A DNA stretch of 64,000 nucleotides, taken from contig CAKUZF010000010.1 in assembly GCA_934718155.1 (NCBI GenBank), positions 1 to 64,000 on the forward strand, read 5' to 3'. Every line of letters begins with the position of its first letter. The stretch's first letter is position 1. Under the pieces are notes generated by a model. That model saw nothing but the letters and a program-made list of their open reading frames with translations, was not told where the DNA came from and ran no database searches. This DNA is from an uncultured Parabacteroides sp. GTDB lineage: Bacteria > Bacteroidota > Bacteroidia > Bacteroidales > Tannerellaceae. Position numbers and translations under genes: made by a program. Below are positions 1 through 6,854 of this stretch, in pieces.

Positions 1-137
1 AAAGGATAGTTCTTCTTGTACTGGATGAGCCAGTCATAATCGACAGCTTCATCTTTGCAATACTTACGCAGGCTACGCCCCTTTCGGTTTTGGTTGTAGT
101 TCTGCATCACCTTTTCAAAATATTCTTTGCTTTCCAT
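1..137 (-). CDS. IS66-family TnpA-like protein (N-terminal part, runs off window)
   Basis: An open frame starts at an ATG at 135-137 and runs leftwards out of the window. The visible 45 residues include the segment KGRSLRKYCKDEAVDYDWL, which has the pattern of the helix-turn-helix start of IS66 accessory protein TnpA (Orf1) of Bacteroidetes. An IS66-type terminal sequence ends at 332, about 195 bp upstream of this start, as expected for the tnpA side of such an element. The rest of the element lies outside, so whether it is intact cannot be told. Confidence 0.6.
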   Translation of the reverse strand, partial: MESKEYFEKVMQNYNQNRKGRSLRKYCKDEAVDYDWLIQYKKNYP

Positions 138-310
138 TTTATGTGAATTTTAAAACGGTCGCAAAGATTATATTTTTCTTTCAACCCACCTTACGCTGTA
201 TTGGTGGTTTACTTTGAAAGCAAGCTTTCATTGTACTCACTTATCGAAAAAGTTCCAAAACTTCGCTGCTGTACATAATTGTATGTTTAAAATTCAACAG
301 CGTAGATACT

Positions 311-332
311 TCTTCCTATTTTGAGTGCTTAC
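311..332 (-). repeat. IS66 terminal inverted repeat, tnpA side of left-edge element
   Basis: Read on the minus strand, the sequence begins GTAAGCACTCAAAATAGG, which matches the GTAAGC start typical of IS66 family ends and resembles the ends at 2462 (GTAAGCACTCAATTCAGG) and 6691 (GTAAGCACTCTATTTAGG). It marks the right limit of the partial IS66 element at the window edge and lies only 53 bp past the stop codon of the PIN-like gene. Confidence 0.6.
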
Positions 333-385
333 AAAACTTTATATGGGCTTACAATACGGCTTTCTCCGAATACTTGCATTTCAAA

Positions 386-1276
386 TTAACATTCATCATT
401 TTGAATCATAGCTCCATACGACAACTTTTTCAAACTACGCTTAACGTCATCCGGCAATTTTTCGTCCAAGCTCTCTGCAAGTTTGTTCATAAATGATGAA
501 AATGTGCAACAATAAAAATCTTTTCCGGCTGTACTCTCTTTAAAGTACGATTGATGTTCTGGATTAGGTCCAAATGATGTTCTATCTATTAAAACCGACC
601 AATATTCCGACGGCTCACTATATACATATAACACATCCTTCTGTTTGTTTTTACTCAATTGAATCAAAGTATGCAGAATGATATCATTCCGGCTTTTTCC
701 TTGCTGCTCTTCAATAGCCGCAGATGCGCTTAAGGCCATATTTTTCCCCGAAATGGCATCTATTTCATTCGCATCCTTATAGGAAGATACATTATAGGAA
801 TGGGGATCGGGGTCATTATTAGAACATCCCACTTTCGATTCATACATATTCGCCAATTTTTCTCTAATATCCGAATCTTTTTTCCCTCGCTGTCTTATTA
901 ACGCTATTTCTCGAGTTAGCTTTATCGATAACTCTTTCGACAAATTCGCAAATTCCTCACTTTTATCAATTTGAAATGGCAATGCCTTCAACATCTCGGT
1001 AGTTTGCTGAAGTCTATTCTTCAAACTAACCAACTCCTGAATCTTTTTCCTCAGCGTAGGCATAATTCCTCGATGGTAGTCACAAGCCAAGTTGTAAGGC
1101 ATCCATAAAGCATCTGCCTTCTTGCCTATCATCTCTATTATGGGCATCCACACATCATCATGAAAACCATAAAGGTTGCATAACACCGAAGAGTCGAGAA
1201 CAATGACTACCTTGTTAGAACTTATCACTTCTGACAAATCCTTTTGCCTATAATAACCTGAAAACTTCTTTTTCAT
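386..1276 (-). CDS. PIN-like domain protein (PIN_8/DUF4935 type), last gene of putative defence cassette
   Basis: The protein has 296 residues from the ATG at 1276; an in-frame TTG at 1291 overlaps the upstream gene and is a less likely start. Residues 22-38 (KVVIVLDSSVLCNLYGF) match the opening strand and first acidic residue (D28) of PIN_8-type PIN-like nucleases. Residues 58-70 (WMPYNLACDYHRG) match the next conserved block, with D66 where the family usually has Glu. Further blocks are D198 (RNDIILH) and the segment YSEPSEYW at 219-226, where canonical members carry an Asp-Asp pair, so the metal site looks altered. A charged helical stretch lies at 74-145. PIN_8 proteins are predicted RNases often found with defence genes. 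The gene follows the Cas2-like gene after 4 nt and is surely co-transcribed with it. The function in this system is inferred. Confidence 0.7.
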   Translation of the reverse strand: MKKKFSGYYRQKDLSEVISSNKVVIVLDSSVLCNLYGFHDDVWMPIIEMIGKKADALWMPYNLACDYHRGIMPTLRKKIQELVSLKNRLQQTTEMLKALPFQIDKSEEFANLSKELSIKLTREIALIRQRGKKDSDIREKLANMYESKVGCSNNDPDPHSYNVSSYKDANEIDAISGKNMALSASAAIEEQQGKSRNDIILHTLIQLSKNKQKDVLYVYSEPSEYWSVLIDRTSFGPNPEHQSYFKESTAGKDFYCCTFSSFMNKLAESLDEKLPDDVKRSLKKLSYGAMIQNDEC

Positions 1277-1280
1277 CACC

Positions 1281-1553
1281 CTACAGCACAAGATTTTCTT
1301 TAATCCAATCGGTTGAAGCCATCAAATTATTCCAAGCAGCTTCTTGACCGCTTCGAACCACAAGCAACCGATCATTCTCATCAACACACATTTTCAATTC
1401 ATCCCTCAATTGAATGTAATTTTTTGAAGTTACAATTGCCCATGCTGATTCGGTCAATCTTCCCCATCTTTCGTAATTGCGTAATTGCGTATACAGCCGT
1501 TCATAATTCTGGCCCGGCATACACAAATCATATATTACAATATAGCAATGCAT
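1281..1553 (-). CDS. Cas2/SinR-like small ferredoxin-fold protein
   Basis: This is a 90-residue protein from the ATG at 1553; an upstream GTG at 1586 would overlap the previous gene by 28 nt and adds an unlikely IIII stretch. The start MHCYIVIYDL has the beta1 strand ending in Asp (D9) seen in Cas2-type ferredoxin folds. The following segment (Y-x-LYTQLRNYERWGRLTESAWAIVT) and the strand NDRLLVVRSGQEAAW match the SinR branch of Cas2-like proteins. No cas1, other cas gene or CRISPR array is present, so this is not a CRISPR adaptation gene. It sits between a membrane protein (5 nt upstream) and the PIN-like gene (4 nt downstream), a spacing that implies one mRNA. Nucleic-acid binding or cleavage is possible but not shown. 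Confidence 0.7.
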   Translation of the reverse strand: MHCYIVIYDLCMPGQNYERLYTQLRNYERWGRLTESAWAIVTSKNYIQLRDELKMCVDENDRLLVVRSGQEAAWNNLMASTDWIKENLVL

Positions 1554-1558
1554 AATTA

Positions 1559-2443
1559 TTATAATTCTGAGTCTGAAACTAGACACATTAGCGCCTCTAG
1601 CGTAAATCTACGATAAAATTTAAAAAAACTCATATAAAACAAATAGGTAACTATCAACAGTCCAATGACAGACCATCCATAATATGCCCCCATCTTTGTA
1701 TCTGCGAAAAAAGCACTTCCAACCACAAACATAAAGATACAGACGAAAATCAAAGTCATAGAACGTAAAAAATCATACAACGCAACGTAATTATCCATTT
1801 TTTGTCGGTGACTGTCAGAATTCTCATACACATAATGATAGATGACTCTATGATAATCAACCTTATCATAATGGGTAGGAGAAGGGAGTTGCAAATGTTC
1901 GCACAGCTTTTTTCGCTTATTCAATATAATGTCACGCAAATACGCATCCAATCTCTTAACAAGGAAGCTATCGCACCCCAACAATTTCACAGCTAAAGTT
2001 GGAACAAATATGGGCAACAACAACAAGGACACGATGCAACGCAATGTATACGTCCTAATAATTTTAATTTTATAATGGGCATTCTTATTGCGCCACATAG
2101 CCATACCATCGTGAAAAAAATGCCAAACACCACCTTCGTCCGTCATCAAAAACTCAGATGGAAAGCCATACCACCATATAACGAATAGCTCAACAGTGAT
2201 AGAGGATATATAAGCTATCAGATGTCCCACGATATATGACAGTATCAAAAACACCGAACAAGAAACAACCGGTTCCGACACTTGTAGCCATCCCTTTATC
2301 GTTGTAATCACTTCTTCCAACGGCATCGGTTCAACAAAATCTAATGGCAACATCTTCGCAAAATAAAACACAGCCATCAAAGTAAATGCTCCAGGGAAAA
2401 CATACCCAAAGAAATCAAATATAGAGAAGGGATTCTTCATCAT
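1559..2443 (-). CDS. Five-helix membrane protein, first gene of PIN/Cas2-like cassette
   Basis: The 294-residue product has hydrophobic segments at about 11-30, 59-90, 135-154, 228-247 and 253-274. The two middle loops are long: residues 91-134 are aromatic-rich and 155-227 strongly basic (NKRKKL, plus many His and Tyr). The N-terminal motif IFDFFGYVFPGAF recalls small families of defence-associated membrane proteins, but I cannot name the family. A membrane protein together with a nuclease-like effector suggests an abortive or sensing role, by inference only. Its ATG lies just 18 bp from an IS66 end, so there is no room for a private promoter; transcription probably comes from inside the IS66 element, whose genes point the same way. 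Confidence 0.7.
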   Translation of the reverse strand: MMKNPFSIFDFFGYVFPGAFTLMAVFYFAKMLPLDFVEPMPLEEVITTIKGWLQVSEPVVSCSVFLILSYIVGHLIAYISSITVELFVIWWYGFPSEFLMTDEGGVWHFFHDGMAMWRNKNAHYKIKIIRTYTLRCIVSLLLLPIFVPTLAVKLLGCDSFLVKRLDAYLRDIILNKRKKLCEHLQLPSPTHYDKVDYHRVIYHYVYENSDSHRQKMDNYVALYDFLRSMTLIFVCIFMFVVGSAFFADTKMGAYYGWSVIGLLIVTYLFYMSFFKFYRRFTLEALMCLVSDSEL

Positions 2444-2547
2444 AGAAATTTAAAGCTGATTGTAAGCACTCAATTCAGGGCATACGCCTTTATATAAACC
2501 CCTTTACTAGTGCTTATAGCTGAGTTGTTAAAAATTCGACTTGTTAA

Positions 2548-2967
2548 TTAACTATTGGCTAATGGCCAATCCGATATGCCTTTCAACTGATTTATCTCAT
2601 TCTGCTTAGCGGCCAAACGAGCGTTGAATTCAGAAGTGAGTTTTTCCAACTCACTGGCATATGCCTCCTTCAGTTTCTGTTCACGTGCCTCAAATTCCGC
2701 ACGCACTCCAGCTACCACCGCTTCGCGAAGAGAGTCGGAAAGATTAACCTCCCCTTTGCCAGTCATGAATGACACAAGTTTTTGCATCATGTCGTTCAAC
2801 TGGTCAACCTTTTCACAAAGCTGTTTGTTCAGGTTTGAAACCATAGCCTCAAGCTCCTCAACTCGCTTGTTGCGAGCGAGGAGTTTCTTGCGCAGCAGCC
2901 TATTGTCGGCAGCCTCGCCATGCGCTTGCGCACTAATAGCTTGTATGGATTTCTCTTCTGATTTCAT
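2548..2967 (-). pseudogene. tnpC: IS66 transposase TnpC, N-terminal coiled-coil fragment
   Basis: The 139-residue frame is nearly all helix and coiled coil (heptad-rich from residue 20 to 130, e.g. RVEELEAMVSNLNKQL), as found at the start of IS66 TnpC transposases. It lacks the zinc-binding and DDE catalytic regions, and the usual length is several hundred residues, so it is a remnant. It stops with TAA about 85 bp before the IS end. Part of the same DNA (about 2625-2745) is repeated at 3940-4062. An alternative is that it is a free-standing coiled-coil accessory protein, but its place after tnpB argues for a deleted tnpC. Confidence 0.6.
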
Positions 2968-3085
2968 ACCGTAAAGATACTAAAAACATTTGACATACAC
3001 AAACTACAAAATATTGAATATAAATATATTATATCTAATAATACACATCAAACAATCTTCCACAGGAGTTCCGAATTCTCGTTTT

Positions 3086-3481
3086 TTACAGGTTCGCATC
3101 TTCTGCGTTTAGACCTGTTTGTTCGTCGCTTTCGTTATCCAAGTCATTAAACGTGACCTTACGGTCTTTCAGGACGATTCCTTCCACTAGATATACAAAA
3201 CTCTCCCATGAGATATGGTAGCAGCCTCTAGCCTCGTCGAATATTGGCTCAACAAAATGGTTGCCATGAAGTATCTTTTCCGTAAGGATCTCGCCTTGGT
3301 GGTGAAAATAATAGATACGAACACGATGGCTGTCCTTAGAGAGGAAGATATAGATGTCACCATTGGTAGGATCGCGGTGAAGCTGGCCCTTAATATAGTT
3401 TCGCAATCCGGCATGGCGGTAGCGCAAGGTCACCGGCTCACTGCACAGAAAATAATTAAAGCCACTTGACAAACTTAACAT
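3086..3481 (-). CDS. tnpB: IS66 accessory protein TnpB (Orf2)
   Basis: The 131-residue protein begins MLSLSSGFNYFLC and has the alternation of strands and the GLRNYIKGQL...GDIYIFLSKDSHRVRIYYF region typical of IS66 Orf2 (TnpB), where the family has the pattern GLxxLV...G.vFvFrnrrr.rvKiL. Length is normal for the family. Its start overlaps the end of tnpA by 7 nt, the usual coupled arrangement in IS66. It is needed for transposition in studied members, but its biochemical role is not known. The acidic tail (DLDNESDEQTGLNAED) is unremarkable. Confidence 0.75.
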   Translation of the reverse strand: MLSLSSGFNYFLCSEPVTLRYRHAGLRNYIKGQLHRDPTNGDIYIFLSKDSHRVRIYYFHHQGEILTEKILHGNHFVEPIFDEARGCYHISWESFVYLVEGIVLKDRKVTFNDLDNESDEQTGLNAEDANL

Positions 3482-3861
3482 AGCACTTCTTCCATTTCTT
3501 TGATAAGTGAAACCAAAGCCGACTTGGAACAGTTGCCTATATGCAAGCTAACCTTTGTGCCGAAACTTATGTCTATATCATCAAGCATCATGTCCGATAA
3601 TGGCAATTCGGGAGAAACTGCGGGCTCCGTTATTTCGGAATCAACCCTATCAACTACCAATGGACGCAAGCCCTGTTCCCCTTCGAATGCGACAGGCTTT
3701 ATACTTGACTTACGATAAGAATCGTCTCGTATACAATGAAGCATTTTGGTATAGCTTACTTTTTGCTCTTTGCAGAACCCACGAAGGTTCTTGCTGTTGT
3801 ACTCTGTTCGGAACTTGCGAACCATTGAGGCGTAGTACTTACCTTCTTCGTTTATATTCAT
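3475..3861 (-). CDS. tnpA: IS66 accessory protein TnpA (Orf1)
   Basis: The 128-residue protein opens with a helix-turn-helix-like segment (residues 10-40, YASMVRKFRTEYNSKNLRGF, then the stretch CKEQKVSYTKML) resembling other IS66 Orf1 proteins such as the one at the left edge of the window. The C-terminal part (SFGTKVSLHIGNCSKSALVS, then LIKEMEEVL) matches the usual ending of this family. It precedes tnpB with a 7-nt overlap. A piece of this gene (around 3661-3770) recurs at 6752-6854, and its start region (3822-3939) recurs at 4083-4199, showing repeated recombination of the element in this island. Confidence 0.7.
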   Translation of the reverse strand: MNINEEGKYYASMVRKFRTEYNSKNLRGFCKEQKVSYTKMLHCIRDDSYRKSSIKPVAFEGEQGLRPLVVDRVDSEITEPAVSPELPLSDMMLDDIDISFGTKVSLHIGNCSKSALVSLIKEMEEVLC

Positions 3862-3939
3862 CTTGCCTTAGTTTAAGATCCAAGGCAAAGGTATATTTCA
3901 TTAAAATGGCGTGAAAGACGGTCTAAAATGACTGCTTAC

Positions 3940-4199
3940 ATTCAGAAGTGAGTTTTTCCAACTCACTGGCATATGCCTCCTTCAGTTCCCGTTCGCGTGC
4001 CTCAAACTCCGCACGCACTCCCGCAACTACCGCTTCGCAAAGGGAGTCGAAAAGATTACACGAGCGAGGAGTTCCTTGAAAACATTGAGGCGTAGTACTT
4101 ATCTTCTGCGTTTATATTCATCTTGCCTTAGTTTAAGATCAAAGGCAAAGGTGTATTTCATTAAAATGGCGTGAAAGACGGTCTAAAATGACTGCTTAC
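3940..4199 (-). mobile_element. Second, more deleted IS66 fragment
   Basis: The first part (3940-4062) repeats the tnpC-internal DNA at about 2625-2745 with a few changes. A short piece (4063-4081) matches about 2870-2889. The last part (4083-4199) repeats the tnpA start and terminal repeat at 3822-3939, again ending ACTGCTTAC. It has no coding capacity and lacks its own tnpC-side end, so it looks like the leftover of an element with two internal deletions next to the first one. Confidence 0.7.
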
Positions 4200-4259
4200 G
4201 AATGTTGAGTGTTGAATGTTTAGTTGTCGGTTTTGCCGATTATTTAATTTACAATCTTA

Positions 4260-4730
4260 CTAAATAATACCGAATCTCTTCTTTTCCTTATTAGTAAGAG
4301 TCTCAGTTGTTTTGAGAATATCAAAAATACCGTGAAGGTCAGAGTTAGTAAGCGTACCGAAGAACTCTCCTTCCATTAGTTTCTCCGACGGAATGGAGAA
4401 AAGCATACCACAATCTACATAACTGTCATAGTTCAAGAATTCAGGATAATCGGTCTGATGAAGGAGATACTGGGCAGAGAGGAATGAGGCAGAATAGGCT
4501 GACTTAGGACTCATCTTGGTATTTACCAATACGGAACCATAGCAAACCTTCTTTATCTTATCGACACCTATGATTACCAATTTCTTGGGTTTCTGCTTTC
4601 TTCCATCCTTAAACACCAACCCCTCGTCTATAGAAATAATGGTTCTGATTAATGAACCTATCTCCAACTTCTCTTCTGTAACTTGACGGAGATTGTCAAG
4701 ATAAGCCTTTTGCAATTCCCTTAAATCCAT
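4260..4730 (-). CDS. Putative toxin partner of Panacea antitoxin
   Basis: The 156-residue protein starts inside the antitoxin gene (10-nt overlap), the normal layout of a toxin-antitoxin pair. The segment IGSLIRTIISIDEG (about 25-38), then KKLVIIGVDKIKKVCYGSVL and VNTK, is strand-rich and resembles the SH3-like barrel of PemK/MazF-type proteins; DSYVDCGMLFSI and GEFFGTL are further conserved-looking blocks, and the tail KEKKRFGII is basic. Panacea antitoxins are known to pair with many unrelated toxins, so a toxin role follows from context and the exact target is unknown. An RNase-type or translation-directed action is one guess from the fold. Confidence 0.6.
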   Translation of the reverse strand: MDLRELQKAYLDNLRQVTEEKLEIGSLIRTIISIDEGLVFKDGRKQKPKKLVIIGVDKIKKVCYGSVLVNTKMSPKSAYSASFLSAQYLLHQTDYPEFLNYDSYVDCGMLFSIPSEKLMEGEFFGTLTNSDLHGIFDILKTTETLTNKEKKRFGII

Positions 4731-5311
4731 GACAAAGCCTTTTGAACAGACTGGCGCTCACGAATAACAGCCAACATAGCCTTACTGGCACCAGCAGCAT
4801 CCGCCATATCATACATTGTGATCTTGGTGTCCTCACCTGTCTTATCAGCTTGACGCTTCGCTCGTTTCCAAGCTTTATCCTCGTGGGATTTGTCCGACAA
4901 GTCAAAAGAATCTACATCCTTACATTTGTCAATCCATTTATCAAGCATCTTGACGTCTGCAACTGAAAGTTCGTCCATATCGCAAACTGCATTCTTTGAA
5001 GCCAAAATAAGTTGATGACCATCCTTAGATAGTTCAACATACAAAGAAGCAGCAAAGTCTTTCAATTCAGAAGAAATCTCGGTCTTTCCTTCTACCCCAC
5101 GCAAGACCTTATAGGTCAACGTTGGGACCGGTCCGTGCTTTCTTGCCACAAAAGTATCATAGACGATTGGTAAACCATACTCTTTCAACTGATTCTGCTG
5201 GGCGAAATACATCACCTTAAAGAGGTGGATATAATCCACTCCTTCAGGAAATGCCTTCAGAATGTAAAGCACCACAGCCTTTATCTTTAATATTTGCTCT
5301 ATTGTCTTCAT
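4721..5311 (-). CDS. Panacea (DUF4065, SocA-like) antitoxin
   Basis: The 196-residue protein shows the Panacea signature near its N-terminus: VLYILKAFPEGVDYIHLFKV (about 15-34), then MYFAQQNQLKEYGLPIVYDT and FVARKHGPVPTLTY. This domain (DUF4065, first known from SocA) is the neutralising part of a large class of toxin-antitoxin pairs. The C-terminal half is helical and charged (KCKDVDSFDLSDKSHEDKAW). The gene is followed with a 10-nt overlap by the putative toxin. It lies between an IS66 fragment and the epimerase gene, in keeping with a mobile island. No operator is evident in the short upstream region. Confidence 0.8.
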   Translation of the reverse strand: MKTIEQILKIKAVVLYILKAFPEGVDYIHLFKVMYFAQQNQLKEYGLPIVYDTFVARKHGPVPTLTYKVLRGVEGKTEISSELKDFAASLYVELSKDGHQLILASKNAVCDMDELSVADVKMLDKWIDKCKDVDSFDLSDKSHEDKAWKRAKRQADKTGEDTKITMYDMADAAGASKAMLAVIRERQSVQKALSWI

Positions 5312-5423
5312 TATCGTATTTTTCTTAGTTTAAGCAAAAATACAACTTTATTGCTATATCACCAAGGATTTGTCTGATTTTGCTGATTCTGCACTATCAG
5401 GCGAATCCGTATTTAGCATTACA

Positions 5424-6488
5424 TCAAATGGAAGTTCCATAATACTTTGCGTACCACTCCGCAAACCGTCTCAACCCTTCTCTCAGGCTGGTGTTTGGCT
5501 TGAAACCAAAATCTTGCTCCAATGGTGTCGTATCTGCGTAAGTTACGGGCACATCGCCTGGTTGCATCGGCACAAGTTCCTTGTGTGCATCAAAATCATA
5601 GTCTTTCGGGAGCACTCCCGCACGAACAAGCTCCTCTTGCAGGATCTGCACGAAGTCGAGTAGGTTCTCGGGGCTGTTGTTACCTATATTATATACCTTA
5701 TAGGGCGGGATGGGAAGGCCATCCTCGCCATTCTGCTTCTCCGGGGCATGCTGCATGATGCGCACCACGCCCTCCACGATATCGTCCACATAGGTGAAGT
5801 CGCGCTTGCAGTTACCATAGTTGAAGATCTGGATGGTCTCCCCCTTGAGCAGCTTGTTGGTGAAGCCGAAGTAAGCCATGTCGGGACGACCTGCTGGACC
5901 ATACACTGTGAAGAAACGCAAGCCGGTGGATGGGATGTTGTAGAGCTTGCTATAGGCATGCGCCATCAGCTCGTTGCTCTTCTTCGTGGCAGCATAGAGG
6001 CTGACGGGATTGTCCACCTTGTCGTCTGTGGAGTATGGAACTTTCTTGTTGCTGCCATAAACAGATGAAGAGGATGCATACACAAGATGCTCTACCTCAT
6101 GATGGCGACATGCTTCAAGGATGTTGTAGAAACCGATAAGGTTGCTCTGGATATAAGCATCGGGATTGGTGATGCTGTAACGTACACCGGCCTGAGCAGC
6201 AAGGTTTACTACAACAGCAATGTTGTTTTCGGTGAAGAGCTTTTCTACGGCTTCCTTGTCGGCGATAGAGGCGTGAACAAAAGTCCAGTCCCGTTCCAAA
6301 GCCTCTATTTCCTTCAAACGTTCATACTTGATGTTGACATCATAGTAGTCGGTAATAGAATCAATACCTATCACTTTAATGTTCTTCACATCGTGAAAAA
6401 GACGCTTTACGAGGTTGCTTCCGATAAAACCAGCGGCACCTGTCACGAGGACAGTCTTGCCTTCAAGATTTATATTATAGTTTACCAT
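5424..6488 (-). CDS. NAD-dependent UDP-glucuronate 4-epimerase-like enzyme
   Basis: The 354-residue protein is an extended short-chain dehydrogenase. TGAAGFIGSN (about 17-26) is the NAD-binding glycine motif, SSSSVYG carries the catalytic Ser region, and YAATKKSNE holds the Tyr-x-x-x-Lys pair. Length and the RFFTVYGPAGRPDMAYFGFT block are those of UDP-glucuronate 4-epimerases, which make UDP-galacturonate for capsule or lipopolysaccharide. It is cytoplasmic. No glycosyltransferase or flippase gene is nearby, so it is probably the survivor of a capsule operon formerly led by the UpxY gene at 8867-9424. UDP-glucose 4-epimerase is a less likely alternative. Confidence 0.85.
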   Translation of the reverse strand: MVNYNINLEGKTVLVTGAAGFIGSNLVKRLFHDVKNIKVIGIDSITDYYDVNIKYERLKEIEALERDWTFVHASIADKEAVEKLFTENNIAVVVNLAAQAGVRYSITNPDAYIQSNLIGFYNILEACRHHEVEHLVYASSSSVYGSNKKVPYSTDDKVDNPVSLYAATKKSNELMAHAYSKLYNIPSTGLRFFTVYGPAGRPDMAYFGFTNKLLKGETIQIFNYGNCKRDFTYVDDIVEGVVRIMQHAPEKQNGEDGLPIPPYKVYNIGNNSPENLLDFVQILQEELVRAGVLPKDYDFDAHKELVPMQPGDVPVTYADTTPLEQDFGFKPNTSLREGLRRFAEWYAKYYGTSI

Positions 6489-6849
6489 ATTCTTTTATTA
6501 TATAATGTTGAATGTTATGTGTTAAATGTTATGTGTTGGCATAGACATTTAAACCTATGTCATGTTGTACTTTTCAGTATTATACTATGTCTTTCAAGTT
6601 ATATATATTAAATGGTGAAGTATTATATAATAAATAGGCAAGTATTATATAATACTTGGGCAAGTAATATTATGCTATGCGCAAAGCAATGTAAGCACTC
6701 TATTTAGGGCATTATATAAGCACTTTTACGGGTGCTTATCGCTGAGTTGTTAAAAGGATGCAAGCCCTGTTCCCCTTCGAATGCGACAGTCTTTATACTT
6801 GACTTACGATAAGAATCGTCTCGTATACAATGAAGCATTTTGGTATAGC
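6489..6849. other. Gene-free stretch with short repeats, a palindrome and an IS66 remnant
   Basis: Two copies of AATGTTATGTGTT lie 14 bp apart (6511-6523 and 6525-6537). Around 6617-6658 the sequence AAGTATTATATAAT occurs twice. From 6691 it is IS66-derived. I see no gene in it. Confidence 0.6.
6639..6658. repeat. Perfect 20-bp palindrome
   Basis: CAAGTATTATATAATACTTG is its own reverse complement. It lies about 150 bp upstream of the epimerase start and just before the IS66 remnant; a half-copy (GAAGTATTATATAAT) precedes it. It could be an operator or a recombination relic. Confidence 0.6.
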
Positions 6850-6854
6850 TTACT
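6691..6854 (-). mobile_element. IS66 remnant: tnpC-side end joined to a tnpA fragment
   Basis: 6691-6756 matches the IS66 end at 2462-2532 (GTAAGCACTC ... GCTGAGTTGTTAAAA). From about 6757 to 6854 the sequence matches the inside of tnpA (about 3661-3770) almost base for base. The deletion therefore removed tnpC, tnpB and part of tnpA. The match stops at 6854, inside the last codons of the 287-residue gene that follows. Confidence 0.7.

Larger units (their letters stand above)
2462..3939 (-). mobile_element. Internally deleted IS66-family element
   Basis: The 1,478-bp stretch begins GTAAGCACTC (2462) and ends ACTGCTTAC (3939), inverted terminal sequences of IS66 type. Inside, on the minus strand, are tnpA (3475-3861), tnpB (3086-3481) and only the N-terminal part of the tnpC transposase (2548-2967). 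The catalytic region is missing, so the element could move only if a full IS66 supplied transposase. The flanking 8-mers (AGCTGATT and ATTCAGAA) do not match, so no target duplication is seen. The tnpA side is followed directly by a second shortened copy. Confidence 0.75.

Noticed and set aside
1281..1553. Cas2-like gene as a sign of a CRISPR-Cas locus
   Set aside because: No cas1, effector gene or repeat-spacer array occurs in the window. The periodic arrays have 22- or 11-bp units and no spacers of typical length.
2454..3947. Target-site duplication of the IS66 element
   Set aside because: The 8-mers flanking 2462-3939 (AGCTGATT and ATTCAGAA) differ, and the one after 4199 (GAATGTTG) does not match either.
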